From: a bacterium
GTDB lineage: Bacteria > Zhuqueibacterota > QNDG01 > JAGLOF01
DNA: 64,000 nt
Assembly (NCBI GenBank): GCA_023139105.1
Contig: JAGLOF010000004.1
Coordinates: 1 to 64,000, forward strand
Reading direction: 5' to 3'
The notes below the pieces were generated by a model. The model ran no database searches and was not told the DNA's origin. It saw only the letters and a program-made list of their open reading frames with translations. Position numbers and translations under genes: made by a program. Positions 17,966 to 26,789 of this stretch are shown piece after piece (position 1 is the stretch's first letter; the number at the start of each line of letters is the position of its first letter).

Positions 17966-18973
17966 TCAATCATCTATCGTCAGACTGACACGGAAATCAT
18001 CCTCAGGTTCCTGGTGTATCTTCCCATCAAATAACGAAGCCTTAGTTCCATCACCCTGTTTCAACCAATATTTTGCCACATACGCGCAAATACGATTAAA
18101 AACGCTAATTTCCATATCATCAAGCTCCGCCTCAACCCTCTCAACCCATTGCTCATACATCATTACAGCAGATTTTTTATCCTTACGCTTCTCATAAACA
18201 AAACCCAACAGATGTAGTGCCTCAAGGTTAGAGGGATCAAGTTTGTATGCATTGGCAAAAAACGGCTCTGCCTGTTTAACTAAATCAAGAGCCAGGCAGA
18301 CTTCACCCAAATGAAAGAAACCGTCAGCATGTTCTTGGTCCAGGGTCACCACTTTATTGAATGCAGCCAGAGCAGATTCCCACTTCTCCTGTTCCTTCAG
18401 CACCACACCAAGGACAAAATGCAGAGATACTTCTTGGGGATGAGAGACTAAACTCACACGCAAAGCGTCTTCGGCTTTCTGCCACATGCCGCGTTCAATA
18501 TAGATAACAGCCACTAAATTACCGGCATCCGGATGCTGCGGTGCTAAACGAAGTACTTCTTCCCAGAAACTGAGCGCATCATCCGTTCGATCGAGTGTCT
18601 GGGCGCAATGTCCCATACGGATCAAAGATTCAATATCCTGAGGCTGACGGCGTAGCACTTCCTTATAAAAAGAAAGGGCACTCCCTGCTTCACCACGCTC
18701 TTCAAAAAGCAAACCCAGATTAAAATAAGCGGCAGTTAAATCAGGATTTACAGAAAGAGCTTCCTGAAAGTAACGTTCAGCTATCTCCTGATGCCCCTGC
18801 TGAAAGGCTACCAGGCCAAGGCTAACGCGAATATCCGGATCATCGGGACGATCCTGTAAAGCTTTCTCGAATAATGCCTGCGCTTCATTCCATTTGTTTT
18901 CAGACAATAAATTATTGCCGTGTTCAAGCATTTCATCAATTGATTTATAAGATTGTGTGTCATTCCTTGACAT
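17966..18973 (-). CDS. TPR protein next to csrA
   Basis: The 335-residue protein consists of about eight TPR motifs (for example [16 protein letters not shown]-type helices, then [19 protein letters not shown]), with no signal peptide or membrane segment. It is a cytoplasmic scaffold of unknown partner. It ends [15 protein letters not shown], the peptide shared with the following HicB-like protein. The ATG at 18971-18973 is preferred over the track's TTG because GGAGG lies eight bases upstream. It overlaps the end of csrA by 14 bases, so it is coupled to csrA translation. Confidence 0.82.
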   Translation of the reverse strand: MSRNDTQSYKSIDEMLEHGNNLLSENKWNEAQALFEKALQDRPDDPDIRVSLGLVAFQQGHQEIAERYFQEALSVNPDLTAAYFNLGLLFEERGEAGSALSFYKEVLRRQPQDIESLIRMGHCAQTLDRTDDALSFWEEVLRLAPQHPDAGNLVAVIYIERGMWQKAEDALRVSLVSHPQEVSLHFVLGVVLKEQEKWESALAAFNKVVTLDQEHADGFFHLGEVCLALDLVKQAEPFFANAYKLDPSNLEALHLLGFVYEKRKDKKSAVMMYEQWVERVEAELDDMEISVFNRICAYVAKYWLKQGDGTKASLFDGKIHQEPEDDFRVSLTIDD

Positions 18974-19205
18974 CAACGGATCCTCCGAATCCTATAAGTT
19001 TCTGAGCATTCTCTAAAGTAGTAGATAGTGCGGCACGACGATTTTCTTCTACAATTTTATCGTATATTTCCTGGCGGTGAACACTGACATTACGAGGTGC
19101 ATCAACGCCAATCTTCACACTCTGCCCCTGAACAGACAGCACTGTGATCTTGACATCATCGCCAATTCTAATGCTTTCACCGGATTTTCGTGTTAAAATG
19201 AGCAA
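18960..19205 (-). CDS. csrA: Carbon storage regulator CsrA
   Basis: [23 protein letters not shown]-type sequence with [16 protein letters not shown] identifies CsrA, the RNA-binding translational regulator. It is 81 residues with a tail of about 20 residues beyond the core. The start codon is TTG, fixed by the invariant MLILTR N-terminus and a strong GAGGGGAGGACGAA Shine-Dalgarno. That site contains GGA motifs, so CsrA could bind its own leader. fliW lies 12 bases upstream, the usual partner-switch arrangement in which FliW sequesters CsrA until flagellin is made. Confidence 0.95.
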   Translation of the reverse strand: MLILTRKSGESIRIGDDVKITVLSVQGQSVKIGVDAPRNVSVHRQEIYDKIVEENRRAALSTTLENAQKLIGFGGSVDVKE

Positions 19206-19217
19206 TTCGTCCTCCCC

Positions 19218-19652
19218 TCAAACCTGCGAAGTCAGTGGGTGACGTAATGAATATTTTGAATCTGCCAAAATTATCTGACGGCCAGACCGTTCAGTTTTTG
19301 CAATCAGCAAGGGAGCACGTAAATTAACTGTAACATTTTCAGTTGATCCGCCAATGGCCACAATCAGAAACACTGCGTCATCTCCGGACATATCCGGAAT
19401 AAGCGGATTATAATCCGGTAAAAGATCTGAGGCTAAAATAACAGGAAACATCAATTCCGGCTTATCAATTGAGATCAGCCATCCGAAGGGGCGGTATTTA
19501 ACTTGATCATAAAGAAGATAAGATCGTTGTTCCTCATAACCAACTATACCTTCAGGAAAAATCAACACTTCCGATGGTGTGTATATAATCTGCCCAAACT
19601 GGCTGTCCAGAACTTTTTCAGTAGAGGCGGTGTTTTCATCGATTGAAGTCAT
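19218..19652 (-). CDS. fliW: Flagellar assembly factor FliW
   Basis: The 144-residue protein matches FliW: the early QIIYTPSEVLIFPEGIVGYE, then FGWLISIDKPELMFPV, and NLRAPLLIAKTERSGRQIIL near the end. FliW binds both flagellin and CsrA in the cytoplasm and controls flagellin translation. It is directly upstream of csrA and 16 bases after flgL, consistent with co-expression at the hook-to-filament switch. Confidence 0.95.
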   Translation of the reverse strand: MTSIDENTASTEKVLDSQFGQIIYTPSEVLIFPEGIVGYEEQRSYLLYDQVKYRPFGWLISIDKPELMFPVILASDLLPDYNPLIPDMSGDDAVFLIVAIGGSTENVTVNLRAPLLIAKTERSGRQIILADSKYSLRHPLTSQV

Positions 19653-19668
19653 GGGCTGCCGCTTTTAT

Positions 19669-20799
19669 TTAGAGATAATCTAATAATGTGTTTTTAATCA
19701 ATCTGGCAGAGGTCTGCAAGGATGCCTGATATACAGCCTGATCGCGCTCCAGTTGCAGCAGTGCTCCGGCAATATCTGTATCTTCAATACTTGACATCAG
19801 TCGTTTATAATTTAAAATATCTGCACTTAACTTGAATTTTTGATCATCCAGCCGATTAATCTTTGTTCCAACTTCTCCCTGAACACCGGTGGCCCGATCC
19901 AGGTTGCTTGAAAGAGCATCCCTGGCACCTTGAAAAGAATCTCTCTCATTTCTGATCAGTGCATTATAAGCATCATGCAGTGCTGCCTGCAATTCATTAG
20001 TATCACCAAAAACTTGCGTAGCAGAAACATTGATCTTCATCTGCATGCCTTCATCAATAACGCGGTTGATTTCGCCGGAGACACCTTCCGGATTTAATTC
20101 AACAGCCACCGGAGAATCCGTATCGTAATCAATTAAAAAATCCGTTGCATCCGCCATGGATCCGGAGGAATGTACTGTAATAGCACCATTTTTATAATCT
20201 ATGGAATAATCACCTCCGGATGTGGCGTCACCCTCAGTATATGTGACACTGCCATCAGCACTTGTTACATTAACAGTACCGGAAGAGAATCCAACATTAT
20301 TAAGATAAACTGAAGTATCATGTGACGAAACGAAAGTTTCATCGTCACTTTCCGAGATTTTAGAGTATGGTTCTGTCAGATTGTTTGTACCACCAAAGAT
20401 ATACTTGCCGGCAAATGATGTATTTCCAATGTCTATTGCCTGATTCCAAAATTCCTTCATCTGTAAAGCCTGCATAGCTCGCTCTTCAGCACCCAGAGTA
20501 TCATTGGCTGCCTGAAGCATCATATTATCAGCACGCGTTATAAGATCCACTACATTCTGTATAGCATTTTCTGTAGTTAAAATAAGCTGATTAGCATCAT
20601 CAATATTCTTTTCATACCGTTCTGTACGGCGCACCTGGCTCTTCAGCTGCATCAGACGTGTGGTGCCACCGGGATCATCAGATGGCTTATGAATACGTTT
20701 GGCCGTAGACAGATCCTGTTGTGTCTTGATCATCCGGCTCATAGACCTGTTGATATCACTTAACAGGTTGTACGATTTCATTCTTTCAGATACACGCAT
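19669..20799 (-). CDS. flgL: Hook-filament junction protein FlgL (HAP3)
   Basis: The 376-residue protein has the flagellin-like N-terminus (MRVSERMKSYNLLSDINRS; HKPSDDPGGTTRLMQL) and a C-terminal coiled helix (SSIEDTDIAGALLQLERDQ) ending in the D0 pairing region. It is somewhat longer than FlgL of E. coli because of a middle domain rich in Ser, Thr and Asp. It is exported to the hook tip, where it joins FlgK to the filament, and lies 16 bases after flgK. Confidence 0.93.
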   Translation of the reverse strand: MRVSERMKSYNLLSDINRSMSRMIKTQQDLSTAKRIHKPSDDPGGTTRLMQLKSQVRRTERYEKNIDDANQLILTTENAIQNVVDLITRADNMMLQAANDTLGAEERAMQALQMKEFWNQAIDIGNTSFAGKYIFGGTNNLTEPYSKISESDDETFVSSHDTSVYLNNVGFSSGTVNVTSADGSVTYTEGDATSGGDYSIDYKNGAITVHSSGSMADATDFLIDYDTDSPVAVELNPEGVSGEINRVIDEGMQMKINVSATQVFGDTNELQAALHDAYNALIRNERDSFQGARDALSSNLDRATGVQGEVGTKINRLDDQKFKLSADILNYKRLMSSIEDTDIAGALLQLERDQAVYQASLQTSARLIKNTLLDYL

Positions 20800-20815
20800 G
20801 ACTTAAACCCGCTTC

Positions 20816-22195
20816 CTAAACCATATTTACCAATGTTTCCATCATCTCATCAACTGTTTTGACAAGACGAGCCGCCGCTTGATAGGCGTGTTGATACTTT
20901 ATGAGATTTGTCATCTCTTCATCCAGTGAAACACCGGCAATAGAGTCTTGCTGATGTTTCAACTGTTCCACCATCAATTCCTGATTTTCACGCATGAATG
21001 AAGATTCTTGCGTATAAACACCAAGACCTCCTATGAGCGCGGCAAAGAAATCATTGGCACTGACAGTATCATCTTCAAGTACTTTAGACTCTTCTATTTT
21101 GCCAATGTCCAGGGCAGTATTACCATCACCTGCACTCCCGTCAGACGAAGCAGCTATATTATTAATAGACGCCAATACAGCCGAATCAATTTCTACATCT
21201 CCGGCACCTGAAGTATTGACATTGAAAAAATTTCTGCCTGTCAGACTATTTCGATCGAATCCGGCCGAATGAATGGTATTTACCTGATCTACAATCTCAT
21301 TGACAAGATCGTCAAGAGTTTCCAAATGATGGGGGATTATCTCATCCCGCATATCCAGAATACCCTTCATCTTACCATCGGATATTTTAACGGGCCGATC
21401 AGAAGATGCTACAACCGGATCACCTACATATAAATAGCCCAGTGAACGATCCTTAATACCTAATGTACTAGCATTATCGCGCTCAACCAAGATATTTCCG
21501 TCTAAAGTGACTGTTACATTGCCATCTGAGGACTCATTTACCGCAACATCGGCCAGTTCGTTGAGTTTTTCAAGTACATATGTACGACGATCTCTGTAAT
21601 CATTTGCAGTAACGCCACGTGATTCGGAGAGTACAATGCGTTCATTTAAATCAGCTACCTGTTGCAGTATCGTATTAAACTCTGAAACAGACTGATCAAA
21701 TTCCTGATTAAGGTTGCCCTGCAGATTAGTTAATCGTCGGTTCAGATGCTGAAATTTATTTGCCAGTTGAATTCCGGTCTGCCGTACACGTTCTCTGGAT
21801 GAAGAGCTGTCAGGATCATTGGCCAGCTGTCCCCATGAATCAAAGAAATCCCGCATAACTGCAGAAAGGCCTGTATCCGATGGTTCATTATAGGCAACTT
21901 CAATTTCACCAAATACCCGTTCTTTATACTGCCACTGACCAAGGGTCTGTGTCTCTGCATGTATCTCAGTATCAATGAACTTATCCCGTATCTGCTGAAT
22001 TGTCTGTACATCCACACCCGTACCAACAATGCCCCATTGCTCAGGATCAGGACGCGATGGTGCGAAAACCGCCCTCTGTCTTGAATAACCCGGCGTATTA
22101 ACATTGGCTATATTATGCGAAGCAACATTGAGACCGGCTTCCTGAGCCGCCAATGCCCGTCTTGCAATATCCAGTATTCTACCAGTACCTGACAT
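20816..22195 (-). CDS. flgK: Hook-filament junction protein FlgK (HAP1)
   Basis: The 459-residue protein has the axial N-terminal motif (LDIARRALAAQEAGLNVAS; SHNIANVNTPGYSRQRAVF) and a C-terminal motif (LDEEMTNLIKYQHAYQAAAR; VDEMMETLVNM). It is shorter than enteric FlgK (about 550) but includes the conserved D1 region. It is secreted through the flagellar export gate, preceded by its likely chaperone gene flgN and followed by flgL. Confidence 0.94.
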   Translation of the reverse strand: MSGTGRILDIARRALAAQEAGLNVASHNIANVNTPGYSRQRAVFAPSRPDPEQWGIVGTGVDVQTIQQIRDKFIDTEIHAETQTLGQWQYKERVFGEIEVAYNEPSDTGLSAVMRDFFDSWGQLANDPDSSSSRERVRQTGIQLANKFQHLNRRLTNLQGNLNQEFDQSVSEFNTILQQVADLNERIVLSESRGVTANDYRDRRTYVLEKLNELADVAVNESSDGNVTVTLDGNILVERDNASTLGIKDRSLGYLYVGDPVVASSDRPVKISDGKMKGILDMRDEIIPHHLETLDDLVNEIVDQVNTIHSAGFDRNSLTGRNFFNVNTSGAGDVEIDSAVLASINNIAASSDGSAGDGNTALDIGKIEESKVLEDDTVSANDFFAALIGGLGVYTQESSFMRENQELMVEQLKHQQDSIAGVSLDEEMTNLIKYQHAYQAAARLVKTVDEMMETLVNMV

Positions 22196-22217
22196 TTTAT
22201 AAGACCCCCAAAGTCTA

Positions 22218-22763
22218 TCAACCTACGCCTGAAAACATCGACTCTTGCGGTGTATCCATGACACCGTGCCGGCTGTAGGCATTGGCTTTCTGCTGATTCT
22301 GCATTAAAAGTCGCATACAATTATCTACAAAATCCAAAGAATTGGAAAGGAGGAATCTATTCCGTTCATTGGTTTTCTGAATTTTTTTCATCAACATCAC
22401 CAGTATCTCCCGTAATTCTCCAAGACGCCGGGCATATCTGTCCTCTACCAAAGGAATTACCTGTGAGAGCGATAATTTTTCATCGTCATCCGGATGAAGG
22501 CGCTGCCCCAGAGACTGTGTCTCACCAATACGCTGCTTCCCTAAGACCCGGGTCTCTGCCATTAATTGCTCAACCTTCTCATTTGAAGCAGTGACAGCGT
22601 CAGTATCGCCCTTAATAATATTTGCCTGCTGATCTAATAATGCACTTAAAAGTAATTGAAAAGCTTCTGTCTCTTTCTCTACAATTTCCGCTAAATTAGA
22701 GACAAGCTTGCCCATATCTACTAAATGAGTATCGGCAGGTTTTATTCTTTCTTTAGTGCTCAA
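22218..22763 (-). CDS. flgN: Flagellar export chaperone FlgN
   Basis: The sequence is helical with FlgN features: LAEIVEKETEAFQLLLSALL, a run of AETRVLGKQRIGE, and RNRFLLSNSLDFVDNCMRLL. It would guard FlgK and FlgL before export, and it sits between flgJ and flgK. The track starts at a TTG (22808) inside flgJ. A second TTG at 22763 has GGGAG eight bases upstream and lies just after the flgJ stop, giving 181 residues, so it is preferred; neither start is an ATG. Confidence 0.75.
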   Translation of the reverse strand: MSTKERIKPADTHLVDMGKLVSNLAEIVEKETEAFQLLLSALLDQQANIIKGDTDAVTASNEKVEQLMAETRVLGKQRIGETQSLGQRLHPDDDEKLSLSQVIPLVEDRYARRLGELREILVMLMKKIQKTNERNRFLLSNSLDFVDNCMRLLMQNQQKANAYSRHGVMDTPQESMFSGVG

Positions 22764-22785
22764 AGGATATTTCTCCCTTTTACGC

Positions 22786-23559
22786 CTACGATTGACCGGA
22801 TTGGTCAAGTTGCTGCCTGTAAAATTCCAATAATTCCATTACATGTTCTACATATTTTTGCGTCTCTTTGAATGGAGGCACACCGCCGTAACTCTCTACT
22901 GTGCCGGGCCCGGCATTATAAGCTGCCAGAGCTTTGGATGTATCTCCATCAAAACGGGCCAGCATTGCTTTAAGATATTGAACACCACCGTCAATATTTT
23001 GCCGGGGCTGAAAAACATTGGCAACACCCATTTCACGGGCCGTTCCATCCATGAGCTGCATTAAACCCTTTGCACCCTTCATTGATACAGCATGCGGATT
23101 TCCGCCGGACTCTGCCTGAATGACAGCATAGATCAATGCCGGTTCTACCTCATGTGCTGATGCTGCTGTGCTTATGGCAGCATCAAATTGCCGAATCTGC
23201 TCAAATGCATTTACCTTGCCTGATGCAGAACCACCAGATATGGACTCGGGAAGCAGGCCTTTTTCGAGCAACTTATCATAAAGCTGTTCGGCCATACCCA
23301 GTCCACGTTGTGATGCCATACTGCGGGCTATTTCAGCATCAAAAAGATCCTGGAAAAGATCACCGCCCAAGCCCTTTCCAAACAAACCGTCTCCGGTGTC
23401 TGATGCACTACGCATTTTTTTTAACATATGTGCAATGAAAAGCGCTTCAAAATCCTGACAAGCACTCTTTAACTTCTTCTGAGAATTACTTGTTCCTGAA
23501 CGGGCGGAAGCGTTAGCATTTAAAATCTTTTGCATATTTTGTGCCGAATCGATTTTCAT
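22786..23559 (-). CDS. flgJ: FlgJ-type rod-binding protein with lytic transglycosylase domain
   Basis: The N-terminal part (about 30-100) is the rod-binding domain (CQDFEALFIAHMLKKMRSA). After a linker, residues 138-250 form an SLT transglycosylase (ALIYAVIQAESGGNP with catalytic Glu150; GAKGLMQLMDGTAREMGV; ALAAYNAGPGTV). In E. coli the enzymatic half of FlgJ is a glucosaminidase instead. The protein opens peptidoglycan for the rod. It is exported without a Sec signal and lies between flgI and flgN. Confidence 0.9.
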   Translation of the reverse strand: MKIDSAQNMQKILNANASARSGTSNSQKKLKSACQDFEALFIAHMLKKMRSASDTGDGLFGKGLGGDLFQDLFDAEIARSMASQRGLGMAEQLYDKLLEKGLLPESISGGSASGKVNAFEQIRQFDAAISTAASAHEVEPALIYAVIQAESGGNPHAVSMKGAKGLMQLMDGTAREMGVANVFQPRQNIDGGVQYLKAMLARFDGDTSKALAAYNAGPGTVESYGGVPPFKETQKYVEHVMELLEFYRQQLDQSGQS

Positions 23560-23570
23560 GAATTACGTCC

Positions 23571-24689
23571 TTACATAATAACCAGTTCAGCTTGCAGAGA
23601 GCCCGCCTGTTTCAAGGCTTGAAAAATAGCAATTACATCACGCGGCTGTACCTGTAAATCATTCAAAGCCTGAGCCAAAGCACTGACATCAGTTGGCTCT
23701 GGCAGTACTGTCAACTGCGTTCCCTGTTCATTTACAGTAGTAGTGGTTTGAGTACCTGCAACAGTAGCACCTGCAGTTAGCGGCAGAGGCTGCGAAATAA
23801 AGGGCTGTGCCTGTATGCTCACAGTCAAATTACCCTGACTGACAGCTACAGGAGAGAGCCTGACATTGCCTCCCACAACTATTGTCCCGGTGCGCTCATT
23901 TATCACAACACGGGCTATCTGATCCGGGATTACAGTGATATTTTCAAGTTGTGCCATGAGCCGTACAACCTGATTCTGAAACTCCGGAGGGATTTGAATC
24001 TCAATTGTACCAGCATCAAGAGGATTAGCAATTGCCGCATTAAATACAGAGTCAACCGCATTGGCAATACGAAGAGCTGTTGTAAAATCAGGTTCTCTGA
24101 GCAGTAGTTGCAATTGACCGTTTTGGCCCAGTGTATTGGCCATTTCCCGTTCAATAATTACTCCACCTGGTACGCGACCGACCAGTGCATGATTACGTCT
24201 GAACCTGCCTCCGGCCATAGTTTCTATGTTAATTCCACCTACTGAGAGGCTGCCCTGCGCCTGACCATATACCTGGCCATCCGGCCCGATGAGAGGCGAA
24301 CGCAACAATGTTCCACCTTCAAGACTTGTGGCATCTCCCATTGAAGAGACAACAACATCCATTGAACTTCCCTGCCGCAGAAAAGGCTGCATCTCAGCTG
24401 TTAGCATAACTGCGGCAACATTACGCATATTAAGCCGTTTATCCTCCAGGGCCAGACCGAAAGTACGCAGCATATTCCTAACTGCCTGTTGCGTAAAGAG
24501 TGACCGGCGTCCATCTCCAGTACCGTTTAATCCCACAACCAGGCTGTAACCGACAAGCTGTGTCTTGGAAATGCCGCGCAGAGTGGCAATATCTTTTATT
24601 CTTACTTCTGATTTCACCGGCACAACAAAGAGGAATACTGTCAATATCAGCATAATTATCGAATAGGCTATTTTTCTCAAATTTCCCAT
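23571..24689 (-). CDS. flgI: Flagellar P-ring protein FlgI
   Basis: The 372-residue protein begins with a Sec signal peptide (membrane segment about 7-25, cleavage after VKS). The FlgI signature follows (VRIKDIATLRGISKTQLVGY; GLNGTGDG), and later VVINERTGTIVVGGNVRLSP. It polymerises as the P-ring in the periplasm around the rod, helped by FlgA. Full family length. It is two bases from flgH and so tightly coupled. Confidence 0.95.
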   Translation of the reverse strand: MGNLRKIAYSIIMLILTVFLFVVPVKSEVRIKDIATLRGISKTQLVGYSLVVGLNGTGDGRRSLFTQQAVRNMLRTFGLALEDKRLNMRNVAAVMLTAEMQPFLRQGSSMDVVVSSMGDATSLEGGTLLRSPLIGPDGQVYGQAQGSLSVGGINIETMAGGRFRRNHALVGRVPGGVIIEREMANTLGQNGQLQLLLREPDFTTALRIANAVDSVFNAAIANPLDAGTIEIQIPPEFQNQVVRLMAQLENITVIPDQIARVVINERTGTIVVGGNVRLSPVAVSQGNLTVSIQAQPFISQPLPLTAGATVAGTQTTTTVNEQGTQLTVLPEPTDVSALAQALNDLQVQPRDVIAIFQALKQAGSLQAELVIM

Positions 24690-24691
24690 GA

Positions 24692-25258
24692 TTAGAACAC
24701 CCAGTTAAACAACTTGGCAATCAGGCCCGGCTTTTGTCCACTGTTAACCACTCCTTTGCCTTGATAGACGATCTGTACATCAGCAACCTGTGTAGAAAGA
24801 ATTGTATTCTGCCAGCTGATATCCTCAGAACGAATAGTACCGGTAATTGTAGTGGTCTCCTTCTCACCATTAAGATCCATTAAACGGCTACCCTGGATTA
24901 TAAAATTTCCATTAGCCATTATTTCAGAGATGGTGGCCGTAATCTTGGTTCTCAGCTGCCCCTTACGTTGAACACCGGCATTTCCGTTAAAACCATTATT
25001 AACCTGACCACGCAGACCATAAATAGGAGAATAAGCTTGTGCCTGCGGTCCTCCTGTACCCAGAAAACCAACATCATTTTCTTTTTTAGAGGAGGTCTTA
25101 GCCTCACTGGTTGCAGAGGAATACTCTACTACCAAAATTGTTATCACATCACCTACACGGTGTGCTTTTCTATCTGAAAACATTGAAGTTGTATGTTGAG
25201 CCTCTACTGTTCTTCCCATGGCCAAACATGCCATCGCCATATAAATCCACCATCTCAT
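24692..25258 (-). CDS. flgH: Flagellar L-ring protein FlgH
   Basis: The protein (188 residues) has the FlgH core: FSDRKAHRVGDVITILVVE, the NFIIQGSRLMDLNGEKE hairpin, and GTIRSEDISWQNTI. It forms the outer-membrane L-ring. FlgH is normally a lipoprotein. Here the N-terminus MRWWIYMAMACLAMGRTVEA has its only early cysteine at position 11, which is too close to the start for a standard lipobox, so cleavage by signal peptidase I after VEA is more likely. The start is firm (AGGAG six bases upstream). Confidence 0.93.
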   Translation of the reverse strand: MRWWIYMAMACLAMGRTVEAQHTTSMFSDRKAHRVGDVITILVVEYSSATSEAKTSSKKENDVGFLGTGGPQAQAYSPIYGLRGQVNNGFNGNAGVQRKGQLRTKITATISEIMANGNFIIQGSRLMDLNGEKETTTITGTIRSEDISWQNTILSTQVADVQIVYQGKGVVNSGQKPGLIAKLFNWVF

Positions 25259-25275
25259 AGATAACTCCTGTTCTG

Positions 25276-25971
25276 TTAATAAATCACAGTGACCAGGCCG
25301 GGACCTGTCACTATGGCTTTCATTTCTCTGCGATTCTCCGGCAGCCGCACACGGATCTCACCACTGAGCCACCCGTCATCCCGGGCAATACCTTTAGCTG
25401 TCACGATAATATTACCACGCTGAAGCCTGACCTCTACAGCCTCACCCATTTTTACCATAGGAACAGGTTCCAAAGAGCCCGCAAGAAACACACGGTCAGC
25501 CATTACATAGCGTTTAACACGTTTCCCTAATACATTGTTAATCTGACGAAAAAACGTTCCATTGATCCTGCTAGTCTCACGCCAATCGAGTTTTATATCA
25601 ATATCCCCTATAACAGAGTGGCGCGGAAGATTGCTCATGGCCACAGCCAAACGGTCAAATGTACGTACCTCTGTTCTTACATAGATTGTTTTCTCAAAAC
25701 CCGATACCAGCGTGATACGAATCGGAATTGTAAATTGTCCACGCAGACTGGCATCTGAACGTGTATAACGCACAGAAAGAGCCGAAATATCCTCTATAGG
25801 AATTACAGATGGCAGCTTAATATCAATATCAATGCTGTCAGCCTGGATTCTTGACTCAATATATTCAATGGCCGTTGACCGTATTTGAGTGGCGTTATCA
25901 GACATTGCCCAACACTCTATACCTGCCATACTCGCAAATACACTCAATAATAACAGCCACCTTAATTGCAT
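25276..25971 (-). CDS. flgA: Flagellar P-ring chaperone FlgA
   Basis: The 231-residue protein has a signal peptide (about 1-22). The C-terminal SAF-like part carries FlgA motifs (LPRHSVIGDIDIKLDWRE; VLGKRVKRYVMADRVFLAG; MVKMGEAVEVRLQRGNI) and ends in ATGPGLV-like sequence (IVTGPGLVTVIY). It acts in the periplasm to help FlgI assemble. It is six bases after flgG and 17 before flgH. Confidence 0.9.
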   Translation of the reverse strand: MQLRWLLLLSVFASMAGIECWAMSDNATQIRSTAIEYIESRIQADSIDIDIKLPSVIPIEDISALSVRYTRSDASLRGQFTIPIRITLVSGFEKTIYVRTEVRTFDRLAVAMSNLPRHSVIGDIDIKLDWRETSRINGTFFRQINNVLGKRVKRYVMADRVFLAGSLEPVPMVKMGEAVEVRLQRGNIIVTAKGIARDDGWLSGEIRVRLPENRREMKAIVTGPGLVTVIY

Positions 25972-25977
25972 ATAATG

Positions 25978-26766
25978 CTACCTCTTCATCTGATTAATTA
26001 TACTCATCATATCATCTGCAGTTCGCACAACCTTGGAATTGATCTCATACGCACGCTGCGCCGTAATCATATTTACCATCTCCTCAACCACATCTACATT
26101 GGAAGATTCCAGATATCCCTGTTCTATAGTACCGAATCCCTCTTCTGCCGGTGAACCGAAAATAGGATCTCCTGAAGTGACTGTCTGTTGATAAAGATTA
26201 TGCCCTAGATTCTTCAATCCCGATGGATTGATAAATTTTACAAGCTCAATCTGTCCCACTTCTTCAGGCTGACTCTGGCCTGCCACATGTGCATACACCA
26301 AACCATCTGTACTTACAGTTACTTCCTGGGTATCCTGCGGCAGAGAAATCTCCGGTTCTATAATAAAACCATCGCTGGTAACCAGCCTTCCGTCAGGCGA
26401 TAACTTGAATGAACCATCACGAGAGAATGTCCTGGAATTATCTGGCATGAGTATGGTAAAGAACCCCTCTCCATGCACTGCAAGATCCAGGGGATTTCCT
26501 GTCTCTGTAACATCGCCCTGCATGAACATCTTTGAAGTAGCTACAGGCCGTGTTCCCAGGCCCATCTGCAGACCATTTGGTGCCATGGCATTTTCAACAG
26601 TGACAGCTCCTTCAGGGCGAACAGTTTGATATAGTAAATCCTGGAACTCAATTCTACTTTTTTTATACCCGGGTGTATTAACATTGGCCAAGTTATTTGC
26701 AATAGTGTCTACATTCATCTGCTGCGCAGCCATGCCGCTTGATGCTGTATGCATTATACGATTCAT
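25978..26766 (-). CDS. flgG: Distal rod protein FlgG
   Basis: The 262-residue protein has the rod/hook N-terminal box (ASSGMAAQQMNVDTIANNLA; NVNTPGYKKSRIEFQDLLY). The length and C-terminal motif (EQGYLESSNVDVVEEMVNMI; TAQRAYEINSKVVRTADDMM) are FlgG-like. It builds the distal rod, is exported by the type III gate, and follows flgF. AGGAG lies eight bases before the ATG. Confidence 0.95.
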   Translation of the reverse strand: MNRIMHTASSGMAAQQMNVDTIANNLANVNTPGYKKSRIEFQDLLYQTVRPEGAVTVENAMAPNGLQMGLGTRPVATSKMFMQGDVTETGNPLDLAVHGEGFFTILMPDNSRTFSRDGSFKLSPDGRLVTSDGFIIEPEISLPQDTQEVTVSTDGLVYAHVAGQSQPEEVGQIELVKFINPSGLKNLGHNLYQQTVTSGDPIFGSPAEEGFGTIEQGYLESSNVDVVEEMVNMITAQRAYEINSKVVRTADDMMSIINQMKR

Positions 26767-26789
26767 CTCAAATACTCCTGTCTATATTC

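Noticed and set aside
24692-25258. Cys11 of FlgH as a lipobox cysteine
   Set aside because: The sequence before it (YMAMAC) is only loosely lipobox-like, and the cysteine is too near the start with an arginine inside the required uncharged stretch.
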